A stretch of 64,000 nucleotides of DNA, taken from contig JAUHXU010000003.1 in the NCBI GenBank assembly GCA_030426805.1, positions 791,488 to 855,487 of the forward strand, written 5' to 3'. Numbering within the stretch: position 1 is the stretch's first letter; each line of letters begins with the position of its first letter. The position numbers and the translations under genes are program-made. The notes under the pieces were generated by a model. It worked only from the letters and a program-made list of their open reading frames with translations, was not told the DNA's origin and ran no database searches. Positions 17,065 to 28,642 of the stretch are shown here, piece after piece. The stretch comes from a bacterium (GTDB lineage: Bacteria; Planctomycetota; JAFGQW01).

Positions 17065-17514
17065 GCCGGCACCGCCGCGTCGACGGGCCGTCGCGCACTC
17101 CGAAACCAGCGTCGCCACCGGTCCGGATCGACCCCCGATACTCGTTGTATTGAGCGCGTCCACGACTACAATTTGTGGTGCGTCGAGGGCCGCCTGTTCC
17201 GGTGGGAAACCCGGGAAACGAGGCTCGGAAACGCGCTCGAACAGGACGCGTTCTCCCGGGGCGCAGGGTACCCGGCCGACAGCCGTGAACTCGTCCACGA
17301 GAACCGTCGGGTTCGGACCCTCGATTCCACACGGTCACGATCGCACGCATCGCGACAGCCTGCCGTGGGCCAACGAGTTGCGGCGTCGGGAAGGCAGTTT
17401 TCCACAATCGCACGGGTCTGAAGAATACGAGTTCTTTCGAAGACACTCTCTTCTTCTCACTCATGCACGCGCAACGGCTTCGAGGCCTCGGCCATCGTCA
17501 GGGAGATAAGGGAC
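17065..17514 (+). other. 450-nt non-coding region between dnaA and dnaN
   Basis: No credible gene; the 82-codon frame at 17173-17421 has no coding character. It holds a DnaA box (17398-17406), the palindrome CGACGG-G-CCGTCG just after the dnaA stop (17081-17093), several GGAAAC-containing segments at 17204-17235, and a pyrimidine-rich stretch before dnaN. Together with the dnaA leader it is a candidate part of oriC. Confidence 0.45.
17398..17406 (+). promoter_or_regulatory. DnaA box between dnaA and dnaN
   Basis: TTTTCCACA fits the DnaA-box consensus TTWTNCACA exactly and lies 109 nt upstream of dnaN. It is the only exact match I noticed in the two regions flanking dnaA. Confidence 0.6.
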
Positions 17515-18609
17515 ATGGAGTTCACGGTCGACCGGAAACGGCTGCACGACGCGCTACAGGTCGTCGGCGGTGTCGCGATGATGCGCACGCTGAAGGACAC
17601 GCTGCAGAACGTCTACGTCGAAGCGCGCGACGACACCCTCACGCTACAGGCGACCGACTACGAAGTCGGCGTGTCGCTGCGCATTCCCGACGTCACGGTC
17701 GAGAAGCCGGGCGTCGCGTTCCTGCCGTCCGCGCAGACCGTCGGCATCTTCCGCGAGGTGTCGGAGCCCGAGGTGACGTTCAAGGCCACGCAGTCGCGCT
17801 GCGACATTCGCGCCGGACGGAGTCGCTTCAAGGTCGTGCTCGCCGATCCCGAGACCTTTCCCGGGCTGCCGTCCTTCCCGACGACGCTCGCGACGCGGGC
17901 CAAGCGCGACGACCTGCTGCACATGCTCAAGCACATCGTGTTCGCATCGGCCGAGGAGCGCACGCGCTACGCGTTCGACGGCATCAAGCTGTTGATCGGC
18001 GACGGTCTGGTCCGCATGGTGTCGACCGATGGCAAGCGGCTCGCCTACTACTGGCTGCCGTCGGACCCGGAAGACGCGTCCGAGATCGAGGCGCTGCTGC
18101 CGGCGCGCGCGCTCGGCCACTTCATGAAGGCGCTCGCGGGCGACGACGAAGACCTCGAACTCGCGGTCGAGTCGAACCGGTTCGCGATTCGATCGTCCAA
18201 CGTCGAGGTCCACTGCCAGCAGATCGAGGGAGCGTTTCCGAACTTCGTTCCCCTCGTGAACAAGGAGCTGTCGCGTTCGGTCACGCTCGACGGTGAGGAG
18301 ATCCTGGCCGCGCTGCGGCGGGCGAACCTGTTCGCCGGCAGCGAGAGCCGCGTGATCCGTCTCCGGTTCGAGGCCGGCAACGTGAACGTGAACTCGTCGG
18401 AGGCCGAGGTCGGCGAAGCGCAGACCGACTTGCCGGTGGATTACGACGGCGAGGCGCTCGAGCTCGGCTTCAACCCCGACTACCTGCTCGACTTCCTGAA
18501 GATCGTCGGGACCGGTCCGGTCCGGATGGAGTTCCAGGACGATCAGACCGCGTCCCGTTGGACGTGCGGAGAACACTTCAAATACATGGTGATGCCGGTC
18601 TCCCGCTGA
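17515..18609 (+). CDS. dnaN: DNA polymerase III beta subunit (sliding clamp)
   Basis: 364 residues, ATG 17515 with a GGGAGATAAGGGA leader. Three clamp domains: MEFTVDRKRLHDALQVVGG opens domain 1, LLHMLKHIVFASAEERTRYAFDG starts domain 2, and EILAALRRANLFAGSES lies in domain 3. The C-terminus HFKYMVMPVSR is the classic end (M-P-x-R), contributing to the partner-binding pocket. It tethers Pol III to DNA. The stop overlaps the dciA start (TGATG). Confidence 0.97.
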   Translation: MEFTVDRKRLHDALQVVGGVAMMRTLKDTLQNVYVEARDDTLTLQATDYEVGVSLRIPDVTVEKPGVAFLPSAQTVGIFREVSEPEVTFKATQSRCDIRAGRSRFKVVLADPETFPGLPSFPTTLATRAKRDDLLHMLKHIVFASAEERTRYAFDGIKLLIGDGLVRMVSTDGKRLAYYWLPSDPEDASEIEALLPARALGHFMKALAGDDEDLELAVESNRFAIRSSNVEVHCQQIEGAFPNFVPLVNKELSRSVTLDGEEILAALRRANLFAGSESRVIRLRFEAGNVNVNSSEAEVGEAQTDLPVDYDGEALELGFNPDYLLDFLKIVGTGPVRMEFQDDQTASRWTCGEHFKYMVMPVSR

Positions 18610-19016
18610 TGCGGAACATCGGCCGCTCGAACTACGCCGCGAAGTATGCGCCCCCGCGCGTCGGGTCGGTCGTCGGACGCGTGCTCCGCGACGCGGGGCT
18701 CGACGACGTCATCCGCGCGCAGCGGATGGTCACCGCGTGGCGGCGCGTCGTACCGAAGCACGTCGCCGAGGGAACACGGCTCCTTCGCGTGCGGGAGGGC
18801 GTCGTCCACGTCGCCGTCGATTCGTCGGCGCTGTTGTTCGAGTTGAAGAGCTTTCTGTGTGCCGATGTGCTCGCCGGCCTGCGCGCCGCGGATGTCGGCT
18901 ACGTGCGCGATCTGAAGTTCGTGCTCGACACGTCGGAGGAGGTCGATGCGCTCGGCGCCGTGCCGCGAGGCTCGCGCGTCCGGTCTCCCTCCGGCGACTA
19001 CAACCCGGCGCACTGA
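18609..19016 (+). CDS. dciA: DUF721 / DciA-type helicase operator protein
   Basis: 135 residues; ATG 18609 overlaps the dnaN stop, so translation is coupled. The DUF721 core is visible: VGSVVGRVLRDAGLDDVIRAQRMVTAWRRVVPKHVAEGTRL, then LRVREGVVHVAVDSSALLFELKSF. DciA is the ancestral loader/operator of the replicative helicase DnaB in bacteria lacking DnaC/DnaI. The gene takes the place where recF is often found; recF is not in this cluster. Moderate-to-high confidence from both sequence and position. Confidence 0.85.
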   Translation: MRNIGRSNYAAKYAPPRVGSVVGRVLRDAGLDDVIRAQRMVTAWRRVVPKHVAEGTRLLRVREGVVHVAVDSSALLFELKSFLCADVLAGLRAADVGYVRDLKFVLDTSEEVDALGAVPRGSRVRSPSGDYNPAH

Positions 19017-19032
19017 GTTGACGCGACCAACT

Positions 19033-21637
<2,605 letters not shown>

Positions 21638-21772
21638 GCCGGCGCGCGATCGGGCAGGCCGTCTCACGACGGGAACCCCCGGCCGCGCGCGAGCGAATCC
21701 CGCCCGTCGCTAAACTCCGCCGAGTCACTTCCCGATACGTCCCGAAGAGAGCGGACGGAGCGCGACGGCGGC

Positions 21773-22351
21773 ATGAAGCACCTTCAGAAACTCACGCGGA
21801 AGACCCTCGGCGACCTGCTGGTCGACGAAGGGTTGGTCACGCAGTCGCAGGTGGCCGACGCGCTCGAGGAGCACCGGCGAACCGGCTATTCGATGGTGGA
21901 CGTGTTCGTCACGACGGACACGCTCACCGAGTGGGACGTCGCCTACGCGGTCGCGAACCAACTCCAGCTGCCGTTCATCCACCCGGCGCAGTACAAGATC
22001 CTCAACGACCTGAAGGAAGCGATCCCGGCGGACATCCTGCACCGCAACGACTGCGTGCCGCTCGATCGCTTCGACGACGCCGTGACGCTGTGCGTCTCGA
22101 GCCCGATCGACCCGCGCCTCGTCGAGAACCTGCAGAAACTGACCGGTTGCGGCCTCTACCTCTACGTCGGGCTCCTGTCGGAGATCCGCCAGGTCCTGGA
22201 TGCCGAGTTCCCGGTCGAGGCGGACGGCCCGGCCGTGGCGGCCAGCCTGAGCGCCGAACAGGACCAGATCGCCGGTGAATGGGAGCAGCTCTTCGATCTC
22301 GCGAACGAGAGCGTGCTGAGCGAGCAGCCCGAGGACGAGGACGCTCCGTAG
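21773..22351 (+). CDS. GspE/MshE N-terminal-domain protein
   Basis: 192 residues. Residues 10-60 match the start of type II secretion/pilus ATPase N-domains (TLGDLLVDEGLVTQSQVADALEEHRRTG), and 60-150 continue the fold (ANQLQLPFIHPAQYKI, IPADILHRNDCVPL, LCVSSPIDPRLVENLQKLTG). There is no ATPase domain; the protein ends in an acidic tail. Related MshEN domains bind c-di-GMP, but the full MshEN motif is only partly kept. A stand-alone regulatory or scaffold role is inference. TAAACT at 21711-21716 could be the -10. Confidence 0.8.
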   Translation: MKHLQKLTRKTLGDLLVDEGLVTQSQVADALEEHRRTGYSMVDVFVTTDTLTEWDVAYAVANQLQLPFIHPAQYKILNDLKEAIPADILHRNDCVPLDRFDDAVTLCVSSPIDPRLVENLQKLTGCGLYLYVGLLSEIRQVLDAEFPVEADGPAVAASLSAEQDQIAGEWEQLFDLANESVLSEQPEDEDAP

Positions 22352-22357
22352 CACCGG

Positions 22358-22386
22358 TTGACGGTTCTCGCCCGATCGCTTAGACC
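22358..22386 (+). promoter_or_regulatory. Candidate sigma-70 promoter for tatA
   Basis: TTGACG (22358-22363) and TAGACC (22381-22386) are separated by 17 nt. The predicted start would be near 22393, giving a ~20-nt leader with a GGAG Shine-Dalgarno before GTG 22413. Confidence 0.5.
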
Positions 22387-22412
22387 TTCGGGAGACCTAC
22401 GGAGAACCGGCC

Positions 22413-22730
22413 GTGTTCGCATTCTGGAGCCCGGGTCCCACCGAGCTCATCATCCTCCTCATCGTCGCGCTGCTGCTCTTCGGCAAACGACTGCCGGAAG
22501 TCGCTCGCTCACTCGGCAAGGGCATTGTCGAGTTCAAGCGCGGCGTGCGCGGCATCGAAGACGAGATCGACACGGAATCGTTGCGCCAGCTCCCGCTCCC
22601 CGAGGAGAAGCCGGAACCGACGCCGGCGCCCGACAAAGCGTCGGAACGCGCGGAGCCGAGTGAAGCGCAGGCGAACGACGCCGAGCCGAACGAGGCCGCG
22701 AAGGCCGAAAAGCCCGCCGGCTCCGACTGA
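22413..22730 (+). CDS. tatA: Twin-arginine translocase subunit TatA/TatE
   Basis: 105 residues, GTG start with GGAGAA upstream. A single N-terminal helix, an amphipathic helix with the F-G motif (LLFGKRLPEVARSLGKGI) and a charged Ala/Glu/Pro-rich tail are the TatA pattern. The gene opens with MFAFWSPGPTELIILLIV. It forms the pore-like oligomer that moves folded proteins across the inner membrane with TatC (not in the window). TatB is also similar, but the short, non-extended amphipathic helix favours TatA. Confidence 0.92.
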   Translation: MFAFWSPGPTELIILLIVALLLFGKRLPEVARSLGKGIVEFKRGVRGIEDEIDTESLRQLPLPEEKPEPTPAPDKASERAEPSEAQANDAEPNEAAKAEKPAGSD

Positions 22731-22765
22731 TCCCGCCCGCCGCTGCCACCCTCGACTCGGCGCGG

Positions 22766-22932
22766 CTAGTGGTGTGTCTCAGAGATTCGCGTCATTTATT
22801 CGGGCGATTCGTCGTCGCTCACAAGGCGCGCGTGCGCGCCTCGTATCAGCGATCCTCCAGCGTGCGCGCAACGCCGTGAGCGGCGGCGAGGCGCGTGAAG
22901 AAATGCCGCGAGTTTCTGAGACACACCACTAG
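22766..22932 (+). mobile_element. MITE-like palindromic element with ~26-63 bp terminal inverted repeats
   Basis: Left end CTAGTGGTGTGTCTCAGAGA and right end TTTCTGAGACACACCACTAG are near-perfect inverse copies. The similarity continues inward, with mismatches, for about 60 bp each side (for example CGCTCAC on the left against GTGAGCG on the right). Both ends carry TA inside CTAG, which would fit TA target duplication as in IS630/Tc1-type elements (inference); excluding these the element is 22769-22930. There is no ORF, so it is non-autonomous. Its right end contains the lptD stop codon. Confidence 0.8.
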
Positions 22933-25367
22933 TAATCCCCGCGGTAGATGCCCTGCTGCGCTTCGCGCTCGATGCGGGTCAGCGAGTTGAACAGTTCGAT
23001 CGGGGCGAAGGTGAAGCGAATGCCGCGGTCGCCGTTGCTGCCGTCGACGTAGATCTCGGTGCCGAGTTTGAAGCGGTGGAACGTGCGGTAGAGGTGGTAG
23101 CGCTGGTCGGCGGTGCGGTTGTTGCGGTAGTCGTACTGGAAGCGGCCCTGGAAGCCCCACTTCGGCCCGATCTGGGCGATGGTGCCGAGCGTGAGGACGT
23201 TGGAGATGCCGCGTGTCATCCGGTGTCCGAGGAACAGCTTCACGCGACTCGGCTCGATGCCGGGGATGCGGCCGAGACCGGCGAGAAAGCCGGTGTTCAA
23301 GACGACCGCGTCGTTCTCGTACCAGTCGTATTGCGCCTCGGCGAGGAAGCGGTAGCGCAGCGTGCCGGCTTGGAACTCGACGAACATCGGGCTCGCGCTG
23401 CGGCCGCCGTTGTCGCGATCGTCCTCGGGGAAGAAGACGTTCTCGATGGTCAGCTCGGCGACGTCGAGCGTCGTCTTGCCGAGCTGGACCTGCACCTTCT
23501 GCTGCAAGCGCGCGGTGATCGCCTCGAACTCGGTGACGAAGTCCTTGCGGTCGAACAGGATCACCTGCGACGGCGGCAGATCGACGCTGTAGGTGTTCGT
23601 GTAGCGGATCTCGGGCATCACGAGGTGGCGTGCGTCGAAGCCGAGGATCGCCTGCGGATAGACGCGCCAGAACTGCGTGAACACTCGCAACCCGCCGGTG
23701 AGCGCCAGGCGCGCGTCGTTGTCGGTCGTTCCGGCCAGCTCGCTGTAGCTCGTGTATTGGGTCTGGAAGAACGGGTTGATGTGCACGGGCCCGATCGGGA
23801 CCGGCATCTCGACGCGGGCGATCGCGTCACCACGGTTCGCCTCACGGTCGCGCAGCATCAACGCCTCGTCGAACCGCAACCGCATCGACGCGGCCTCGGC
23901 ATCGACGTCGAGGTAGAGGTTCGTTCCGAGCACGCCACCCGGCACGAGCGGCTGTGAGATCGCCGTCGCCGACAAACGCGGCAGATACTCGGTCCGCGTG
24001 TAGAACTCGTTGATCCGCGGGCGGTAGAGCAGGCGCACGGACGTGTTGCGGTAGTCGCGCTTCAGGTAGCCGTAGTTCTCCTGGATCTTCCCGTTGCGCT
24101 GCTCGGCTTCGTAGTACTCGCGGAGGAAGTTGCGGTCGCTCAGCCACGCCGCCTCGACGTCGAGTTCGAGGCCGAGCCCGAGGTCGTGGCGGTGAAACGC
24201 GCGAAAGCGACCGCGGTCCTCGTTCGGCGGCACGAACGGCGGCGGGGGACCCGAGAGATCGGTCGTGTCGTCGCGCTGGTAGTAGCCGAGCAGCGTGCCG
24301 TAGTAGTCGTCCGTCGCGTAGTCGAGCGACAGGCCCACACCGGGGCCGCGTCGCGTTCGGTTGTCGAGTTCGAGCTCCCAGGCGCCCCACTCCCGCCGAT
24401 GGCCGGTCGCGTCGCGAAACCGGATCGCGTCACCCCACGTCGTCTCGAGCTCGGTGCCGAACTTCTTGCTGTCGCCGATGCTGATGCCGCGGAGCGGGAA
24501 GTACTCGATGATCGACGTGTCGCCGCTCAGCCCCGGCAGCCAGAACACCGACTGATCGAAGACGTTCAGTGTGGTCGAATCGAGGTCGAAGATCGGGCGT
24601 TCGGTGTCGTCGTCCACCGTCATGTCGAACGAACTCGCCTCGATGTGGTAGTGGGGACAACCGAAGTCGCACGTCGTGACGCGAACACGCTCGGCCTCCA
24701 CGCGCGCGAGTTTCGCCTTCGTCTGCGTCTGTCCGATCAGGTTGTCGGTCCACTCGACGCGGAGCCGCTCCGCGCGGAGCACGAACGGCACGTCGGTCTC
24801 GATGGTCGGCCGCCCGGCGCGTCGGGGTGGCGGCGGCTTCATCGCACCGGTGACCAGCCCGTCGACCAGCACGGCGCGCTTGCGGATCACGTCGAAGTAG
24901 ACCCGTTCGGCGCGCACGACCTGCGTGCCGTGCTGCAGGTGGACGTCGCCCTCGGCGTAGATGCCGTGCACGGCGCGGTGGTTCACGACCTGCGCCGAGT
25001 CGCGATCCCGCGTGAACGCCGGCTGCCCCGGCGCCTCGCCCTTGTCCTTCTTCTTCTTTCGCTCCCGCTCCTGCCGCGCGATCTCCGGATCGAACCAGAT
25101 CACGGCGGTGTCCGCGCGGACGATCGTCACGCCGGCGCGAATCGCGATCCCCTCCGTCAAGACGATCCGCGCCCAACGCAGGTTCTCCGACGTGTCGGAC
25201 GTCCAGTGGCCGGCGGCGTATTCAACGTCGAGGTCGGTGACGCCCTTCAGCTGCTTCGCGAGCCCCTTGACGTCGGTCGCGGGTCGCCGCGGCCGACGGG
25301 GTTCGTCCTGCGCCGCGACGAACGTCGCGAGGATCGTCACCGCGAGCGCGAGCGCGATCGTGCGCAC
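22929..25367 (-). CDS. lptD: LPS-assembly outer-membrane protein LptD
   Basis: 812 residues from GTG 25367, which overlaps the upstream gene's stop (TAGTG) and starts a signal peptide RTIALALAVTILATFVAAQ. Residues about 40-250 are an OstA/LptA-like periplasmic domain (WTSDTSENLRWARIVLTEGIAIRAG, AEGDVHLQHGTQVVRAERVYFD). The remainder is aromatic-rich alternating sequence expected of the LptD beta-barrel (YGYLKRDYRNTSVRLLYRPRINEFYTRTEYLPRLSAT). It inserts LPS into the outer leaflet with LptE, which I do not see here. It is last in the kdsD-kdsC-lptC/A-lptD operon. The stop codon lies inside the end of the MITE. Confidence 0.85.
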   Translation of the reverse strand: MRTIALALAVTILATFVAAQDEPRRPRRPATDVKGLAKQLKGVTDLDVEYAAGHWTSDTSENLRWARIVLTEGIAIRAGVTIVRADTAVIWFDPEIARQERERKKKKDKGEAPGQPAFTRDRDSAQVVNHRAVHGIYAEGDVHLQHGTQVVRAERVYFDVIRKRAVLVDGLVTGAMKPPPPRRAGRPTIETDVPFVLRAERLRVEWTDNLIGQTQTKAKLARVEAERVRVTTCDFGCPHYHIEASSFDMTVDDDTERPIFDLDSTTLNVFDQSVFWLPGLSGDTSIIEYFPLRGISIGDSKKFGTELETTWGDAIRFRDATGHRREWGAWELELDNRTRRGPGVGLSLDYATDDYYGTLLGYYQRDDTTDLSGPPPPFVPPNEDRGRFRAFHRHDLGLGLELDVEAAWLSDRNFLREYYEAEQRNGKIQENYGYLKRDYRNTSVRLLYRPRINEFYTRTEYLPRLSATAISQPLVPGGVLGTNLYLDVDAEAASMRLRFDEALMLRDREANRGDAIARVEMPVPIGPVHINPFFQTQYTSYSELAGTTDNDARLALTGGLRVFTQFWRVYPQAILGFDARHLVMPEIRYTNTYSVDLPPSQVILFDRKDFVTEFEAITARLQQKVQVQLGKTTLDVAELTIENVFFPEDDRDNGGRSASPMFVEFQAGTLRYRFLAEAQYDWYENDAVVLNTGFLAGLGRIPGIEPSRVKLFLGHRMTRGISNVLTLGTIAQIGPKWGFQGRFQYDYRNNRTADQRYHLYRTFHRFKLGTEIYVDGSNGDRGIRFTFAPIELFNSLTRIEREAQQGIYRGDY

Positions 25368-28300
25368 TACGGCCGCCGATCCCGTTCGTCGAACCGGCGC
25401 CGGAGCGTGCCCGAGATCCGCGTCGCTTCGAAGCGGCCGGTCACGAGATCGTAGGTCGCCGTCTTGCCGCGAATCGGGTTGCCCGCGTGCTCGATCTGAA
25501 CCGGATCGCCGGCGACCGTGATCGTGTTCGTGCCGCGCTCCCACGTCAGTGCGTCGCACTCGCCTTCGGTGTCGTCGAGGTAGCGGAACCGGACGTTGCC
25601 TTCGGCGAACCCGCTCTCGACGACGCGCGCGTTCTCGTCCTCCTTGCGCTTCGTCGTGCCGACGCGCAGCGCGAACGCGTCGTCGGCCGTGAGCCAGCCG
25701 TTGGTCCGTCCGTCCAAGCTCGCCGATCGCACCTCGCCGCCGCCGGGAAAGTCGATCCGCGAGCGGTGGCGCGTCAGGTCGCGCATCGTGAAGCCGTTTC
25801 GGAACCGCATCGTGATGCGCTCTTCCTGGCGCGAGCCGCCGGACATCTTCGTGCCGAACAGATTGTCCTGCGACAGGAAGAACAGCGTGCCGGCACCGTG
25901 CCCCGTCACCGAGCGGCCGACCTTGCCCGGCGGCTCGTCGATCACGAGACGCGGGACATCCAGGCGGTAGTGGTCGCCGGCGTGGCGAACCTTCGGGTCG
26001 CGGAACGCGAGTCGCACCGGCGCCTCGCGCGTGCCGATCAGCGTCGTCGTCCGATGCACCTTGTCGCCGCCGCCGTCACGCGCGACGTGGTGCAATTCGT
26101 CGGCCTCGCCCCACTGCAGCAGTCGCGCCGAGGCATCGTCCGTGCGACGGTCGAAGCCGCGCAGGCGGACCGCCTCGAGGGCTTGGAACGACGCGAGCCC
26201 ACCGCGCTCGGCCCACTCGATCTCGGCGCGCTCGGCGTCGAGCTCCAGGCGCGCGACGTAGTCGCGGTTGCTGCCGGGCACGGAGAGATGCTCGCCGAGG
26301 CGGCCGCGCACGCGGGCCGCGGCCGGCAGCAGGCGCGCCTGCACCCCCTCGTTCACGATCGCGCGCCGCGTGGCGGGGGAGAGTTCGATCGTGCGCCCGT
26401 CGACGACGACCTCGTCGCCGATGTCACTCTTCGCACTCAGCCGCGCCGGCCATCCGCGAATCCGCGCGTGCGGCTCGGCGTCGCGGCTGGGGCGCGTCGC
26501 GACGAGTTCGTCGCCGGCGATGCGTGTGCCACGCCCGGCATCGAGGACGACGGACCCGGTCGCGACCGCTTCGATCGCGAGATCGCTTCGCCCCTCGGTG
26601 TCCTTCCCGGCCGGCGCGAACCCGAGGCGAAGCGCGTCGCAGTCGAGCGTGATCGGGTCCGCGCCGCGTTCGTGCTGCACGATGCGGACCGGCCCGACGA
26701 ACCGGACCAAGCCGGCGTTGTCGTCGTCGACACCGACGCTCTCGAACACCGTGCGTGCGCTTCGAACCGTCAGACGACCCGCCGCTTCGCCGGCCCTCGG
26801 CTCCGGGCCGCCGCGGTCGAGCATCAGCGTCTTCAGCACGTCGTCGACGCGGTCGCCGCCGCCACGCCCCAGGATCGGTCGGTCGAGCACCGGCGCGCCG
26901 TCGGCGACGAGCCGCCACCGGCGCGATCCGTGGATCGTGCCGTAGAGATGCTGCGCACTGAGCTGGCCGAGCAGCGAGCGCAGCCGCACGTCGCCCTGGC
27001 CATCGAACGCGATCGCCTGCGTCCGAGGATCGGGCCACCGAATCGCGATCGTGTCGGTCGCGGTGAGTGTCGAATCGCCGGGTACGAGTGCGTCGGGTCG
27101 CGTCGCGCGCAAGCCGCGCAACTCGAGCCGCGGGTGGTCGTGCAACATGACCTCGCGCAGCGCGAGACTCGACCTGCCCTCGGGGTCGGCGGCGTCCTTC
27201 GGGATCGAGTCGACCGTCGCGGTCACGTCACCACGGCAGGTCGCCTCGAAGCCGCCGTGGTCGACGCCGTCGAGTTCGAACGACCCGGTGATGCGCGGTG
27301 CGCGGTGCACCGGCGACGGCATCGGCGGCACGCCGAAGCCCGAGAACGGCGTGCGCACCGGACGCGTGCCGATCGCATACGCGCGGATCGTGCGCGGCTC
27401 GCCATCAACGAAACCGATGCGTGCGCGCTCGGCGACGAGCGTCGCGCGGTTCGGCAGCGTCGTCACGTCGCGCTCGGCCGTCTTCGCGTGATCGGCGACG
27501 AAGCGGAACGAGCCGTCGAGGTCGATCGCGCGCATCGTCTGTTCGAGGAACGACACGCGTGCGCGCTCCGACTCGAAGCGCTGGCGCAGATGGTCGAAGC
27601 CGTCGGGAGCCCCGTCCTTTCGCCGCTGGACGACCGAGTCCATCGCGCCGCGAACGCCGCCGGTGAACGAGAGGTGCTCGATCCGCGACGTCGTCGCGGG
27701 TTTGCCGTCGACGACGGTCGCGATCTCGCGCATCCGCATCGTGGCCGGCCCGTCGCACTCGACCCACCCCTCGGCGGCCACGACGCGCCGCTTCGACTCG
27801 TCGTCGCCGGCCTTCGGTGCCGGCTCGGCCCGCGGGAACGTGAACCGAACGGCGCGCGCGAGCCGCACGTGCACGGTGCGCTCGCCGTCCTTCTCCGGTT
27901 CGATCGCGTGCGCGGCGAACCCCTGTCCGCGAAGCGTCATCCGGCCGTCGGCCGAGAAGAGGCGCACGAGCCGGTCGGTGGTCACGTGGATGATGCCACG
28001 ATCGTCCCGCTTGTCGATCGCGCACGTGAGCTGGTCCGTGCGGCCCTCGAAGGCGGCGATCCCGCCGTCGACGAAGACCGTGATCGCGACACCGTGCGGC
28101 GGCTCGCCGAGGAAGCGAACCGTCGGCTGCCCGGTGTCGAGGTCGGTCACCTCCGCGCGAGCGGCCTGGATGCGCAGGTGCGTCGGTCGACGCTTCTCGA
28201 TGTCGTCGGGCAACACGCGCGACGGCGACGCCTCTTCGGGGACGTGATTGACGACGCCCTCGAAGCGCGCCCGACGGTCCGGTCCGCGCAGGTCGGTGCG

Positions 28301-28642
28301 CGGCAATTCGTAGACGAGCACCGGATCGACGAAGAGCTGCTTGCGGTCCGAGAGGTATTCGACGGTGCGGCCGCGCACCTCGGCGACCGGCTCGAACACC
28401 TCGACCGCGTCACCGGTCGGCGTCGTCGGCTTCATCAACCGCACGACGACATCGCGCGCCGGGTTGACGAGGATGCGTCGGCCGCGCGAGGCGCCGAGGC
28501 CGCTGCCGACGTCACCGAGCGGGCCGGTGTGGATCGTCGGCGACTCGACCGACTCGGTGTCGCTGTCGAGTCGGGACAGGACGAACAGGCCGACCGCGCC
28601 GATCACCGCGACGATCGCGACGCGCAGCGCGGTGCGATTCAC
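25367..28642 (-). CDS. Giant LptC/LptA-like (OstA-fold) periplasmic protein
   Basis: 1091 residues from GTG 28642, overlapping the kdsC stop (GTGA). One N-terminal membrane helix (RVAIVAVIGAVGLFVL) anchors a huge beta-rich periplasmic region. The N-terminal part (ARDVVVRLMKPTTPTGDAVEVFEPVAEVRG) looks LptC-like. The C-terminal ~150 residues are clearly OstA/LptA-like (GFAEGNVRFRYLDDTEGECDALTWERG, then GKTATYDLVTGRFEA). LptC and LptA are normally about 190 and 185 residues, so this is several times larger and probably carries extra OstA-like repeats. Role inferred: a continuous groove for LPS from the inner membrane towards LptD, which is encoded next. Confidence 0.7.
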   Translation of the reverse strand: MNRTALRVAIVAVIGAVGLFVLSRLDSDTESVESPTIHTGPLGDVGSGLGASRGRRILVNPARDVVVRLMKPTTPTGDAVEVFEPVAEVRGRTVEYLSDRKQLFVDPVLVYELPRTDLRGPDRRARFEGVVNHVPEEASPSRVLPDDIEKRRPTHLRIQAARAEVTDLDTGQPTVRFLGEPPHGVAITVFVDGGIAAFEGRTDQLTCAIDKRDDRGIIHVTTDRLVRLFSADGRMTLRGQGFAAHAIEPEKDGERTVHVRLARAVRFTFPRAEPAPKAGDDESKRRVVAAEGWVECDGPATMRMREIATVVDGKPATTSRIEHLSFTGGVRGAMDSVVQRRKDGAPDGFDHLRQRFESERARVSFLEQTMRAIDLDGSFRFVADHAKTAERDVTTLPNRATLVAERARIGFVDGEPRTIRAYAIGTRPVRTPFSGFGVPPMPSPVHRAPRITGSFELDGVDHGGFEATCRGDVTATVDSIPKDAADPEGRSSLALREVMLHDHPRLELRGLRATRPDALVPGDSTLTATDTIAIRWPDPRTQAIAFDGQGDVRLRSLLGQLSAQHLYGTIHGSRRWRLVADGAPVLDRPILGRGGGDRVDDVLKTLMLDRGGPEPRAGEAAGRLTVRSARTVFESVGVDDDNAGLVRFVGPVRIVQHERGADPITLDCDALRLGFAPAGKDTEGRSDLAIEAVATGSVVLDAGRGTRIAGDELVATRPSRDAEPHARIRGWPARLSAKSDIGDEVVVDGRTIELSPATRRAIVNEGVQARLLPAAARVRGRLGEHLSVPGSNRDYVARLELDAERAEIEWAERGGLASFQALEAVRLRGFDRRTDDASARLLQWGEADELHHVARDGGGDKVHRTTTLIGTREAPVRLAFRDPKVRHAGDHYRLDVPRLVIDEPPGKVGRSVTGHGAGTLFFLSQDNLFGTKMSGGSRQEERITMRFRNGFTMRDLTRHRSRIDFPGGGEVRSASLDGRTNGWLTADDAFALRVGTTKRKEDENARVVESGFAEGNVRFRYLDDTEGECDALTWERGTNTITVAGDPVQIEHAGNPIRGKTATYDLVTGRFEATRISGTLRRRFDERDRRP

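Noticed and set aside
17173..17421. 82-codon frame between dnaA and dnaN
   Set aside because: No Shine-Dalgarno, no domain, codon use unlike neighbours, and it overlaps the DnaA box.
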